From: Heyndrickxia sporothermodurans
Lineage (GTDB): Bacteria > Bacillota > Bacilli > Bacillales > Bacillaceae_C
NCBI RefSeq assembly: GCF_016785185.1
Contig: NZ_JAEKDY010000013.1
Direction: 5' to 3' (one strand)
DNA: 48,174 bases
Translations under genes and position numbers: made by a program
The notes under the pieces: model-generated
Seen by the model: the letters and a program-made list of their open reading frames with translations, nothing else
Databases searched by the model: none
What the model was told of the DNA's origin: nothing
Shown here: piece after piece, positions 33,241-42,910 of the stretch
Position numbering within the stretch: the first letter of the stretch is position 1
Layout of the letters: the number at the start of each line of letters is the position of its first letter

Positions 33241-35160
33241 ATGAAATATGAACAACTAGCTAAAGACATTATTGAAAATGTTGGCGGCAAGGAAAATGTA
33301 AATAGTGTTGTCCATTGCATTACCCGTTTGCGCTTTAAGTTAAAAGACGAGAGTAAAGCAAATACAGATGTTCTGAAAAATATGGAAGGCGTCGTTACGG
33401 TCATGAAAAGCGGTGGTCAATATCAAGTGGTCATCGGAAATCATGTGCCAGATGTGTATAAAACAGTTGTTGAAATTGGTGGTTTTCAAAACCAATCACC
33501 CGTCGAAGAGGATGGGGAAAAGAAAAAGCAAGGCGTATTTAATAGCTTTATCGATATCATTTCCGGTATCTTTACTCCGACATTAGGAGTATTAGCGGCA
33601 ACAGGGATGATTAAAGGGTTTAACTCCTTATTTGTCGCATTAGGTTGGTTTAGTGATAAATCTGGAACATATCAAATTCTAAATGCAGTTGGGGATGCGT
33701 TGTTCTACTTCTTCCCAATCTTCCTTGGCTTTACGGCAATGAAAAAGTTCGGCGGAAATCACTTTATCGGAATGGCGATAGGGGCTGCGTTAGTCTATCC
33801 AACGCTATCGGGGTTAATGGCTGGTGATCCGTTATACACCTTATTTGCAGGAACGATGTTTGAATCACCAGTCCATATAACGTTTCTAGGAATTCCGGTT
33901 ATTTTAATGACTTATTCTTCATCGGTTATTCCAATTATTATTTCTACCTATGTTGCAGCGAAATTAGAAAATTGGTTGAAAAAGGTTATTCCTGATGTTG
34001 TAAAAATGTTTTTAGTTCCATTTTTCACATTGCTTATCATTGTCCCACTTACATTCATTGTCATTGGACCAATTGCGACATGGGCAGGACAGCTTATCGG
34101 ACAACTAACACTTTGGTTAATTGGTTTAAGTCCAATTATAGCAGGGGTCTTTCTTGGAGCATTCTGGCAAGTATTTGTTATCTTTGGTTTACATTGGGGT
34201 CTTATCCCGATTGCGATTAATAATATAATGGTCATGGGTCAAGATACAATCTTGTCATTAATTTTTGCCGCTTCCTTTGCACAGATTGGTGCTGTTCTCG
34301 GGGTTTGGCTTAAAACGAAGGACAAAAAATTAAAATCATTAAGTATTCCAGCGTTTATTTCGGGAATTTTTGGTGTGACAGAGCCAGCGATTTATGGGAT
34401 TACACTTCCAAAGAAAAAGCCGTTTATTATTAGCTGTATTGGAGCAGGTATCGGTGGAGGAATTATCGGTGCATTTAAAACAAAAACCTATATGATGGGA
34501 GGATTAGGGATTTTCTCCATCCCAAGCTTTATTCATCCTAAGGAAGGGCTTACTATTGGACTTTGGGGAGCAATTCTTGGAGCTGTAGCAGCATTCATTC
34601 TAGGTTTTATTCTAACTTCACTATTTGGCGGAAAAGATAAAAAGTCTGAGGAAACTGTAGAAGCACCGAAGACTCAGCAGGAAAAACAAGAGGTAAGTCA
34701 TTTGAAAAACGAAATCATTTCAAGCCCATTTAATGGCGAAGTAAAACCTTTATCCGAGCTAAAAGATGCCGCTTTTGCATCTGGAGCACTTGGAAAGGGT
34801 GTAGCGATAGAACCGTCAGAAGGTAAATTAGTTTCACCTGTATCGGGTACCGTTTCAGCCTTATTTCCAACCAATCATGCGATTGGGATTACTACAGACG
34901 AAGGTGCAGAAATTTTAATCCATATTGGAATGGACACTGTACAGTTGGAAGGGAAATACTTTTCTGCCCATACAACGCAAGGCGCTCGTGTTGAAAAGGG
35001 GCAACTGCTAATTGGGTTTGATCTAGACAAAATAAAAGAGGCAGGATTCTTATTAACAACACCAGTGGTTGTGACAAACCATAAGCACTACAATATAGTT
35101 GCAACGACTGGAAATCAAGTACATGTTGGTGACCAATTGATCGAGTTACAGGTTAAATAA
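33241..35160 (+). CDS. bglP: Beta-glucoside PTS transporter, EIIBCA
   Basis: A 639-residue membrane permease that takes up beta-glucosides and phosphorylates them. EIIB is at the N-terminus with the phosphocysteine C26 in VVHCITRLRFKL; EIIC spans about 100-460 with some ten hydrophobic segments; EIIA is at the C-terminus with the phosphohistidine H561 in ILIHIGMDTVQLEG. ATG 33241 was chosen over the longer GTG frame because GAAGGAAGG lies upstream and the longer frame runs through the terminator arm. In the LicT model it also phosphorylates the antiterminator and so senses the substrate. Confidence 0.94.
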   Translation: MKYEQLAKDIIENVGGKENVNSVVHCITRLRFKLKDESKANTDVLKNMEGVVTVMKSGGQYQVVIGNHVPDVYKTVVEIGGFQNQSPVEEDGEKKKQGVFNSFIDIISGIFTPTLGVLAATGMIKGFNSLFVALGWFSDKSGTYQILNAVGDALFYFFPIFLGFTAMKKFGGNHFIGMAIGAALVYPTLSGLMAGDPLYTLFAGTMFESPVHITFLGIPVILMTYSSSVIPIIISTYVAAKLENWLKKVIPDVVKMFLVPFFTLLIIVPLTFIVIGPIATWAGQLIGQLTLWLIGLSPIIAGVFLGAFWQVFVIFGLHWGLIPIAINNIMVMGQDTILSLIFAASFAQIGAVLGVWLKTKDKKLKSLSIPAFISGIFGVTEPAIYGITLPKKKPFIISCIGAGIGGGIIGAFKTKTYMMGGLGIFSIPSFIHPKEGLTIGLWGAILGAVAAFILGFILTSLFGGKDKKSEETVEAPKTQQEKQEVSHLKNEIISSPFNGEVKPLSELKDAAFASGALGKGVAIEPSEGKLVSPVSGTVSALFPTNHAIGITTDEGAEILIHIGMDTVQLEGKYFSAHTTQGARVEKGQLLIGFDLDKIKEAGFLLTTPVVVTNHKHYNIVATTGNQVHVGDQLIELQVK

Positions 35161-35172
35161 CAAATAACTGTA

Positions 35173-35205
35173 AAGGGGGGTAATCCCTATAAGATTACTT
35201 CCCTT
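35173..35205 (+). other. GC-rich hairpin between bglP and the first GH1 gene
   Basis: AAAGGGGGGTAATC pairs with GATTACTTCCCTT, allowing one bulge. There is no T run, so it is more likely an mRNA stability or processing element than a terminator. Confidence 0.5.
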
Positions 35206-35235
35206 CTCATTACTAAAAGAAAAGGAGTTTTTATC

Positions 35236-36669
35236 ATGACAAAAAATTCATTTCCTAAAGATTTTTTATGGGGAGGTGCCCTCGCTGCTAATCAAGTAGA
35301 AGGTGCCTATCTTGAAGATGGTAAGGGATTAACGACAGTTGATCTAATGCCAACGGGGAAAAAACGTTGGGATATTGCAATTGGAAATGTTGAATCGTTC
35401 AAGCCGTTAGAAGGTGAATTTTATCCTTCTCATGTAGCAATTGATTTCTATCACCGCTATAAAGAGGATATTGCCCTTTTTGCAGAAATGGGATTTAAAG
35501 CATTGCGTGTGTCGATATCATGGGCAAGAATTTTCCCAAATGGGGACGACCAAGAACCGAATGAAGCAGGATTGAAGTTCTATGATGATCTATTTGATGA
35601 ACTTTTAAAACATGGAATTGAACCAGTCGTGACGATTGCTCATTTTGATGTACCTATTCACTTAGTTGAGACGTATGGAAGCTGGAGAAATCGCAAACTG
35701 GTTGAGCTTTTTGAAACATATTCGAAAACGATTTTTACACGATATAAAGACAAAGTAAAATATTGGATGACTTTTAATGAGATCAATATGCTTCTTCACT
35801 TGCCATTTGTTGGGGCGGGACTTGTGTTTAAAGAAGGGGATAATAAACTGCAAATTCAATATCAGGCAGCCCATCATCAGCTCGTTGCTAGTGCATTAGC
35901 GGTGAAGGCATGCCACGAAATCATTCCGGATGCCAAAATTGGTTGTATGCTTGCTGCAGGTATGACCTATCCGTATACGTGTAACCCGGATGATGTTTAT
36001 AAGGCAATGGAAAAAGACCGAGAGTCCTTTTTCTTCATTGATGTTCAGTCACGCGGTGAATATCCGGGGTATGCAAAGCGGTTCTTTAAAGACAATGGAT
36101 TGACCATTGAAATGGAACCTGGGGATGAGGCATTGTTGAAGAACGGTACCGTAGACTATATCGGTTTCAGCTATTATGGTAGCCGGGCTACAAGTACAGA
36201 TCCGGAAATTTTAAAGCAGATATCGAGCGGAAATGTATTTGCTTCTGTTGAAAACCCATATTTGGAAAAATCCGAATGGGGCTGGCCAATTGATGCGAAA
36301 GGCTTCCGAATTACCGCCAATCAGTTGTATGACCGTTATCAAAAGCCATTGTTTGTCGTTGAAAACGGGCTTGGTGCAGCAGACGAAGTCACTGCTGATG
36401 GAGAAATCCTTGATGACTATCGGATTGAGTACTTAAGAAAACACATTGCAGCAATGGGAGAGGCGATTAAAGACGGAGTAGAAATCATTGGCTACACAAG
36501 CTGGGGACCGATTGACATTGTCAGTGCTTCTACAGGTGAAATGAAAAAACGCTACGGATATATTTATGTGGACCGGGATAATGAAGGAAACGGTACCCTA
36601 AATCGAATGAAAAAGAAAAGCTTTAACTGGTATAAAAAAGTGATTGAATCAAACGGGGAAAATCTTTAA
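35236..36669 (+). CDS. 6-phospho-beta-glucosidase, GH1 family (first copy)
   Basis: A 477-residue cytosolic glycosidase that splits phosphorylated beta-glucosides into glucose 6-phosphate and an aglycone or sugar. The acid/base is E182 in WMTFNEIN and the nucleophile is E376 in VVENGLG. The phosphate-binding segment near the C-terminus, SASTGEMKKRYGYIYVD, is typical of the 6-phospho type. It lies 75 bases after bglP in the same transcript. AAAGGAG stands before ATG 35236. Confidence 0.93.
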   Translation: MTKNSFPKDFLWGGALAANQVEGAYLEDGKGLTTVDLMPTGKKRWDIAIGNVESFKPLEGEFYPSHVAIDFYHRYKEDIALFAEMGFKALRVSISWARIFPNGDDQEPNEAGLKFYDDLFDELLKHGIEPVVTIAHFDVPIHLVETYGSWRNRKLVELFETYSKTIFTRYKDKVKYWMTFNEINMLLHLPFVGAGLVFKEGDNKLQIQYQAAHHQLVASALAVKACHEIIPDAKIGCMLAAGMTYPYTCNPDDVYKAMEKDRESFFFIDVQSRGEYPGYAKRFFKDNGLTIEMEPGDEALLKNGTVDYIGFSYYGSRATSTDPEILKQISSGNVFASVENPYLEKSEWGWPIDAKGFRITANQLYDRYQKPLFVVENGLGAADEVTADGEILDDYRIEYLRKHIAAMGEAIKDGVEIIGYTSWGPIDIVSASTGEMKKRYGYIYVDRDNEGNGTLNRMKKKSFNWYKKVIESNGENL

Positions 36670-36672
36670 TCT

Positions 36673-36701
36673 TTGTCATTCATTTATAGAAGGTTTATAA
36701 T
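36673..36701 (+). promoter_or_regulatory. Sigma-A promoter of the second GH1 gene
   Basis: TTGTCA (36673-36678) and TATAAT (36696-36701) are exactly 17 bp apart, directly after the stop of the first GH1 gene. Confidence 0.75.
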
Positions 36702-36729
36702 AGATGTAAATTGAATAATAATTTTTCCA

Positions 36730-36812
36730 GGATTGTTACTGGTAAAGCAGGCAAAACCTAAGAAAGCATAAAGTCTTGTTACGGCAAGATAAATTCTTTC
36801 TTAGGTTTTTTG
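36730..36812 (+). promoter_or_regulatory. RAT antiterminator 4 and terminator, before the second GH1 gene
   Basis: GGATTGTTACTG ... GCAGGCAAAACCT (36730-36759) is a consensus RAT. AAACCTAAGAAAG (36754-36766) pairs perfectly with CTTTCTTAGGTTT (36796-36808), followed by T. Confidence 0.93.
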
Positions 36813-36852
36813 CTTTTGTGGAACACTATATGAAAAATAAGGAGGAAGAAAA

Positions 36853-38292
36853 ATGGCTACTAATGGTAAAAAATTCCCTAAATCTTTTTTGTGGGGTGGG
36901 GCAACCGCGGCCAACCAATTGGAAGGTGGATTGCACGAAGGAAATAAAGGGATGAATATTGCAGATGTGCTTCCAGGAGGAAAAGAACGTTTAGCAATCT
37001 TGCAGTCACCAGGATTTGACTTCCAAATTGACGAGAGTAAGTACTATCCTAATCATGAAGCGATTGATTTTTATCATCGATATAAAGAAGATATCGCATT
37101 ATTTGCTGAAATGGGTTTCAAAGCATATCGGATGTCTATTGCATGGACACGGATTTTTCCAAATGGGGATGAGTTAGAACCAAATGAAGATGGATTAGCC
37201 TTCTATGATCGTGTTTTTGATGAACTACATAAATATGGAATTGAACCGGTTGTCACCATTTCGCATTATGAAATGCCAGTTAACTTAGTAAAAGAATATG
37301 GAGGCTGGAGAGATCGTCAAGTTGTTACATTCTTTGAAAGATATGTGAATGCGATTTTTAAACGTTATAAAAATAAAGTGAAATATTGGATGACGTTTAA
37401 TGAAATTAACAGCGGTTTGATAATGCCAATTATGGGGCTTGGCTTTGCGATCCACAAAGAAGAGGATCGTTACCAACCAACATTCCAAGCTTATCATCAT
37501 CAATTTGTCGCGAGCAGTATTGCGGTAAAAGCTTGTCATGAAATAATCCCAGATGCCAAAATTGGTTGTATGATTTTATTTGCACCTGTTTACTCTTATG
37601 ACAGTAATCCGGAAAATGTCTTGTATGCCCTTCAAGAAGAAAACTTATTTAATTATTTTTGTGCAGATGTTCAAGTGCGTGGAGAGTATCCAACATTTAT
37701 TAAACGTTATTTCAAGGAGCATAATATTGAATTAGATATCCGTGAAGGCGATCTTGAACTTATTAAAAAACATACAGTGGACTACATCGGTTTTAGTTAT
37801 TATATGTCCCGTACTGAGAAAGTCGACAAGGAACCACAAGATAATACACAAGGGAATATAATGTCAGGTGTAAAAAATCCATTTTTAAAAGCAAGTGATT
37901 GGGGTTGGGAAATTGACCCAATTGGACTTAGAATTTCATTAAACAAACTATATGGCAGATATCAAGTTCCGTTATTCGTTGTGGAAAATGGTTTAGGAGC
38001 GTACGATAAAGTCGAGGAAAATGGCTCGATTAATGATGACTACCGAATTGATTATATCCGTGAACATATTCAGGCAATGGGTGAAGCCGTTGAAGATGGT
38101 GTAGAGTTAATGGGATATACTAGCTGGGGATGTATTGATTTGGTAAGTGCTTCAACTGGAGAATTCGAAAAGCGCTATGGTTTCATCTATGTTGACAAGC
38201 ATGATGATGGAAGCGGAACATTAGAGCGCAAGAAGAAAAAATCTTTCTATTGGTACAAAGATGTTATTGCATCAAATGGTGAAAAGTTATAA
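36853..38292 (+). CDS. 6-phospho-beta-glucosidase, GH1 family (second copy)
   Basis: A 479-residue paralogue of the preceding GH1 enzyme with the same architecture. Acid/base E184 in WMTFNEIN, nucleophile E378 in VVENGLG and the phosphate-binding segment SASTGEFEKRYGFIYVD are intact. It has its own promoter and RAT/terminator, so it can be expressed apart from bglP. Two GH1 enzymes for one PTS suggest a range of aglycones or linkages. GGAGGAAG stands before ATG 36853. Confidence 0.93.
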   Translation: MATNGKKFPKSFLWGGATAANQLEGGLHEGNKGMNIADVLPGGKERLAILQSPGFDFQIDESKYYPNHEAIDFYHRYKEDIALFAEMGFKAYRMSIAWTRIFPNGDELEPNEDGLAFYDRVFDELHKYGIEPVVTISHYEMPVNLVKEYGGWRDRQVVTFFERYVNAIFKRYKNKVKYWMTFNEINSGLIMPIMGLGFAIHKEEDRYQPTFQAYHHQFVASSIAVKACHEIIPDAKIGCMILFAPVYSYDSNPENVLYALQEENLFNYFCADVQVRGEYPTFIKRYFKEHNIELDIREGDLELIKKHTVDYIGFSYYMSRTEKVDKEPQDNTQGNIMSGVKNPFLKASDWGWEIDPIGLRISLNKLYGRYQVPLFVVENGLGAYDKVEENGSINDDYRIDYIREHIQAMGEAVEDGVELMGYTSWGCIDLVSASTGEFEKRYGFIYVDKHDDGSGTLERKKKKSFYWYKDVIASNGEKL

Positions 38293-38315
38293 ATTTGCCT
38301 AAACGGATGTTTTAA

Positions 38316-38347
38316 AAGGGGGGGATTTCAATGAAGTCCCCCTCCTT
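38316..38347 (+). other. GC-rich hairpin between the second GH1 gene and the lactonase gene
   Basis: AAGGGGGGGA pairs with TCCCCCTCCTT, leaving a one-base bulge. No T run; the place and form resemble the hairpin at 35173-35205. Confidence 0.5.
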
Positions 38348-38379
38348 ACTTCTAAAATCTTGTGAAAAGGAGAATCCAA

Positions 38380-39444
38380 ATGAGTAAATCGAGCAGTTCT
38401 TTGACTGGTTATGTTGGTACGTATACAAAAGGTGATAGTGTTGGTATTTACAGATTTTCTTTAGATACTGAACAACCGGGGATTAAAGATGTACAGGTAG
38501 CTGCCAAACTGGGCAACCCTACATATTTGACCATTAGTGAGGATAATCGGTATCTCTATTCTGTTATCAAAGATGGAGAGTCAGGTGGTGTAGCCGCTTA
38601 CTCTATTTCAGGTGAAACAGGTGAATTAACATACCTAAACAGTCAGCTAACTGAAGGGGCCTCTCCTTGCCATGTTAGTGTTGATAATGAAAATAATCAT
38701 GTAGTTACAGCCAATTATCATAAAGGAACAGTTGAATTGTATGAAGTAAACAGTGAAAATGGCATGGTTGCTCCGGCATCATCAACCATTCAACATGAAG
38801 GATCCGGTCCTAATAAAGAAAGGCAAGAAAAACCACATGTCCATTATTCGGGTTTTACACCTGACGGAAAGTACATTGCAGTAATTGATTTAGGAATCGA
38901 CAAATTAATTACATATGCAAACAATGGTGGTGTACTGGAAGAAGTGAGCTGTTTATCTCTAACTCCGGGAAGTGGACCGAGACATCTCGAGTTTCATCCA
39001 AATGGAAAACACGCCTATCTAATGACTGAGCTTAGTTCAGAAGTGATAACTTTATCTTATGATAGTGAAAGTGGCACCTTTGAGGAGATTCAATCCTTAT
39101 CTACGATTCCGGCTGACTTTACGGAGAACAATCAGGGCAGTGCAATCCATGTCACAACTGATGGCCGTTTTGTCTATGTTTCTAATAGAGGACATAATAG
39201 CATTGCCGTCTTTAGTGTCAACCAAGAATCAGGGGAACTGACATTTATTGAGCACACATCTACTGAAGGGGATTGGCCAAGGGATTTTGAGTTAGATCCA
39301 TCTGAACGATTTGTAGTGGCCTCTAATCAGGAGTCAGGGAATTTGGTGTTATATACAAGAGATGAAACTACAGGAAAGTTAACGCTTATCCAATCCGATA
39401 TTTCCGTTCCTTTTCCCGTGTGTGTGAAGTTTTTGAATGATTGA
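38380..39444 (+). CDS. Lactonase family protein, seven-bladed beta-propeller (6-phosphogluconolactonase type)
   Basis: A 354-residue protein with regular propeller blades, for example YVGTYTKGDSVGIYRFSLDT, YLTISEDNRYLYSV, PRHLEFHPNGKHAYLMTEL and HVTTDGRFVYVSNRGHNSIAVF. It resembles B. subtilis YkgB and E. coli Pgl, which hydrolyse 6-phosphogluconolactone. ATG 38380 has AAGGAG 7 bases upstream; the longer frame from 38362 lacks one. It is the last gene of the beta-glucoside unit, which may channel glucose 6-phosphate into the pentose phosphate route; that link is an inference. Confidence 0.85.
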   Translation: MSKSSSSLTGYVGTYTKGDSVGIYRFSLDTEQPGIKDVQVAAKLGNPTYLTISEDNRYLYSVIKDGESGGVAAYSISGETGELTYLNSQLTEGASPCHVSVDNENNHVVTANYHKGTVELYEVNSENGMVAPASSTIQHEGSGPNKERQEKPHVHYSGFTPDGKYIAVIDLGIDKLITYANNGGVLEEVSCLSLTPGSGPRHLEFHPNGKHAYLMTELSSEVITLSYDSESGTFEEIQSLSTIPADFTENNQGSAIHVTTDGRFVYVSNRGHNSIAVFSVNQESGELTFIEHTSTEGDWPRDFELDPSERFVVASNQESGNLVLYTRDETTGKLTLIQSDISVPFPVCVKFLND

Positions 39445-39505
39445 TTGAAAGTATGTGTTGTGGTCAGAATAGCCTCGGCATTCGTATGTAAATTCCTACT
39501 AAATA

Positions 39506-39536
39506 GCTCAGAGTCAATAATGGCTCTGAGCTTATT
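39506..39536. terminator. Terminator after the lactonase gene
   Basis: GCTCAGAG and CTCTGAGC form an 8-bp stem with AT flanks that extend the pairing; TTATTT follows. It may serve the convergent HAD gene as well. Confidence 0.75.
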
Positions 39537-39584
39537 TGGGGTTTATGTTTGTGCAATTTCCTACATTATCGGAACTACTTTATG

Positions 39585-40166
39585 TTAGCTTTTTACTTTT
39601 TCGCTCGTAAAATCAATCGTAAAAAATTCCGAGTAATCCCGTAAATGATAATCGGCTACTTTACTTTGACCTTGAAAAATGCACGTTGCAATTCCTAATT
39701 CCTTTGCGGGCAATAAGTCTAATTCTCTGTCCCCAATAGCTAAATCGATTTTGTGCTTTGAATGTAAATGAATATATGCTGCCGCGTTAGGTTTACGGGG
39801 AAATCCATCGTCGATAGTAACGATTTCAACAAAGTATTTACTCCATCCATAGTATTCTAAAATGGCTAAAACGCCTTTCCTATGCTTATGTGTCATAATT
39901 ACATTTTTATTTGCAAATTTTAAGATCTCCTCTACATGTTCAAAAGGTTTACTATCTTTAGGTAATAATTGTTTCCTTAAATGATTAATTTCTTCCTCTT
40001 GAGCAGGCGAAATATTGTAATATTCAAGTGCATGGGAATACGAAATTTTTAACTTTTCGTAGATTTCTTGTTTATCCACCGAATCACCTAAAACGTGAGA
40101 AAGGATCTTTGTATACCCAGGATATGTATCAAATAAGGTTCCGTCAAAGTCCCACAAAATATTCAA
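39585..40166 (-). CDS. HAD-superfamily hydrolase, phosphoglycolate phosphatase-like
   Basis: A 193-residue phosphatase-like protein. Motif I is DFDGTLFDTY at the N-terminus, motif II is the MTHK region (NVIMTHKHRKGV), and motif III/IV is in KPNAAAYIHLHSKHKIDLAIGDRELD with the metal-binding acidic pair GDRELD. The substrate is unknown. GTG 40175 is another possible start, but it leaves no room for the ribosome binding site; AGGGTGG lies five bases before TTG 40166. Confidence 0.85.
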   Translation of the reverse strand: MNILWDFDGTLFDTYPGYTKILSHVLGDSVDKQEIYEKLKISYSHALEYYNISPAQEEEINHLRKQLLPKDSKPFEHVEEILKFANKNVIMTHKHRKGVLAILEYYGWSKYFVEIVTIDDGFPRKPNAAAYIHLHSKHKIDLAIGDRELDLLPAKELGIATCIFQGQSKVADYHLRDYSEFFTIDFTSEKVKS

Positions 40167-40352
40167 TTTAACCACCCTTTTTCTAATTATATTAGTATAA
40201 GTTCGTCAAACGATCCTAAACTCCTTCATTAGCAAATTCACTCGATAGAAGAACAGGGTTTATCTAAGTATCCATAATCTGTGAGTTTAGACCAAACAAA
40301 CTTAAACAGGTATCTAAGATGTAGGCTAGCCTTTTGAAAAAAAGCACTTTCC

Positions 40353-40982
40353 CTATTGTAAAAAAGTAGGGGGGGAATGACCCTTTGTTGATATAAATGA
40401 CTCAGCTGGATAATAGTTGATAATTTTTACAAGTTGTTTTGCCATATAGTCGGGGTGCGGTTCAAGTCCATTTTTTATCCAGTCTAATATCAAACCTAAA
40501 ATACCATTGGCATAAAAAGTTGTATAAAGGTTGTTATCCAAATTAGGATCTTGTGGTGTTAATAGAGTAATGTCTTTTTTGATGAACTTTGCAATAGAGT
40601 GTAAAAAGGATTCCTCAAATCTAGGGATTGATTGAAATTTCCCCCATAGTTTATAGAAATCTTTATTTTCCATAATGTGATCAAATACGATGATATCTGA
40701 TGAGGATAAAGAGTTTAAATGAATCATATTTTTCCTTTTGTAAGGATGTTTGAAGGTTTCTACGAGCGCTGTTGTTTTGTCAGTAATCATTTCTTCGGCC
40801 AATTCTTCTTTAAAGTTGTAGTGACGATAGAAGGTTGCACGGTTATAATCGGCACGGTTCACGATGTCTGTCACAGTAATTTGTTCATAGTTTTTTTCCT
40901 CCATTAATCTAATAAAAGCCTGTTTTAATTGCAATTTGGTTCTGCGCACCCGTTTATCCAAATTTTTATCCGTGTGTATCAT
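40353..40982 (-). CDS. TetR/AcrR-family transcriptional regulator
   Basis: A 209-residue regulator with the TetR helix-turn-helix near residues 15-60 (QAFIRLMEEKNYEQITVTDIVNRADYNRATFYRHYNFKEEL). The C-terminal part is a variable ligand-binding domain (WGKFQSIPRF, FYANGILGLILDWIKNGLE). ATG 40982 has AGGAGGG upstream; the longer frame from 41018 does not. It is divergent from the FAD oxidoreductase gene, which is its likely target. The stop codon sits in a small hairpin followed by T on the minus strand. Confidence 0.88.
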   Translation of the reverse strand: MIHTDKNLDKRVRRTKLQLKQAFIRLMEEKNYEQITVTDIVNRADYNRATFYRHYNFKEELAEEMITDKTTALVETFKHPYKRKNMIHLNSLSSSDIIVFDHIMENKDFYKLWGKFQSIPRFEESFLHSIAKFIKKDITLLTPQDPNLDNNLYTTFYANGILGLILDWIKNGLEPHPDYMAKQLVKIINYYPAESFISTKGHSPPTFLQ

Positions 40983-41030
40983 GTGATTCCCTCCTAAACA
41001 TTTAATTATTTTAAACATATTTATGAAATC

Positions 41031-41050
41031 TGTTGTTTATCAATACAACA
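41031..41050. promoter_or_regulatory. Palindrome in the tetR/FAD oxidoreductase divergent region
   Basis: TGTTGT and ACAACA are perfect inverted arms around eight bases. Size and place fit a TetR-type operator, 48 bases before the tetR start codon. Confidence 0.5.
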
Positions 41051-41198
41051 TGAAGTAATTTACTGATTGAATGATTTGACTGAAGGAAACTATAGTTGTA
41101 GCAAGGGATTATATAGCTAATACAATTTTTTGAATTTTCCCTACCCTTAATTAATAGTGTATCATATTTTAAATATTTCAGTGAGGGGGCTTGGGCTA

Positions 41199-42880
41199 AT
41201 GGATAAACAGTGGGATTCCAGCTTTGATGTTGTAGTCGTTGGTTCTGGAGCAGGTGGATTAACCGCAGCATTAACTGCAAAGCTACACGGTCTTTCAGCT
41301 ATTGTTGTAGAAAAAACGGAGCTTTTTGGCGGCTCGACGTCTAAATCGGGTGGCACGGTGTGGGTACCAAATAACTTCTATTTAGAAGATGCCGGTGTAG
41401 GTGATTCGTATGAACAGGCAAGTGCATATCTGGATGCAACCGTGGGTGATCGGGTACCTCAATATTTAAAGGATGCGTACTTGGTAAGAGGACCCGAGAT
41501 GATAAAATACCTCCATGAAAATACGGAACATGTCAGATGGGAATATACCCCTGGGTATTCAGATTATTATCCGGAGTTGCCTGGCGGAAAACCTAGTGGG
41601 CGGGCAATCGAAGCCCAACTTTTCAACCTTCATAAACTGGGCAAGGATGAAAAAAGTATGCGTAAATCTGGGCTCCCAACGAAGGGAATGGTATTGAAGT
41701 CAAGCGAATTTCATAAAGTAAATATGATTACGCGGACATGGATTGGGAAAAAGACGTCATTGAAAGTAGGCATGCGTCTTATTCGTACGAAGCTAAGTTC
41801 TTATAATCCGGCTACACTTGGTGAGGCACTCGTTGCCCGGTTATATGCTTCACTTAAAGAGACGGGCGGGAAGGTTTGGCTATCTACTCCATTTCACGAT
41901 CTTGTATATGAAAATAACCGTGTTACTGGCATTATTGCCGAACAAAATGGAAGAAAAATAAATATAGAAGCCCGTCATGGTGTCATTTTTGCATCAGGTG
42001 GATTTTCGCACAATCAGAAGCTCAGAGAAAAGTATTTACCCCAACCATCCGAAACGGAGTGGACATTATCCTCTGAGGGACAAACGGGCGATGTTATTGG
42101 TGCTAGTCGTAAATTAGGAGCAAAATTGGACTTGATGGATAAAATGTGGGGAACACCAACATCAATCCCTCCAGGTTCCCCCGCATTTATGCCTGTGGCA
42201 GAACGGGCAACTCCGGGGTTAATTATTGTAAATAGTGAAGGGGAACGTTATTTAAATGAATCGGTTCCTTATCATGAGTTTGTAGATAAAATGTACGAAA
42301 ATAATAAAGGTAGTGCAACAACAATCCCATCTTGGATGATTTTTGATCATACGGTGAAAAAGCGGTATCTCGTTTTTGGCATCATGCCCGGTCAAGCATT
42401 CCCAAAAACTTGGATTGAAACAGGTTATACGAAAGTGGCGGAAACACCAGAAGATTTAGCAGAAAAAATCGGTGTACCACCAAAGAAACTAGCAGCACTA
42501 TTGCTCGATTTAATAAGCTCGCTAAGGATGGACACGACCAAGATTTCCAACGTGGTGTAAGTGCTTACGACCGCTATTATGGTGACCCAACGTTAAACAA
42601 TCCTAATTTAGCCCCGCTGGAAAAAGCACCATTCTATGCGATTCCCATTTATCCTGGGGACATTGGGACAAAAGGTGGGCTAGTCACGGATAACCTTGCA
42701 AGAGTCCTTCATGAAAACGGACAGCATATCCAAGGCTTGTACGCTACTGGAAATTGTGCTGCAGCTGTGATGGGAGAAACTTATCCAGGACCTGGTGCAA
42801 CAATAGGACCGGCGATGGTGTTCGGTTATATCGCAGCAAGTGAGATGGCTGCAGTAGCAGCAAGACTTAAAGAAGCATAG
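41199..42880 (+). pseudogene. FAD-dependent oxidoreductase (3-ketosteroid dehydrogenase/fumarate reductase-like), frameshifted
   Basis: The first frame (41199-42560) gives 453 residues with the FAD-binding motif VVVVGSGAGGLTAAL (near 11-25) and the FAD_binding_2 fold (LFGGSTSKSGGTVWVPNN, VIFASGGFSHN). At about 42491-42500 the homologous reading moves to another frame: from 42500 it continues IARFNKLAKDGHDQDFQRGV and ends with ATGNCAAAVMGETYPGPGATIGPAMVFGYIAA at 42880, the usual C-terminal FAD-contact region. One missing base explains this. Without it the protein would be about 560 residues, typical of KstD-like enzymes. Either the gene is inactive or the base was lost in sequencing. GAGGGGG lies before ATG 41199. 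Confidence 0.85.
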
Positions 42881-42910
42881 AAAGTTCACTGTAACATGTA
42901 TTTTTTATTG

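Noticed and set aside
42480..42510. Programmed frameshift in the FAD oxidoreductase gene
   Set aside because: There is no slippery heptamer or downstream structure, and the family is not known to use frameshifting.
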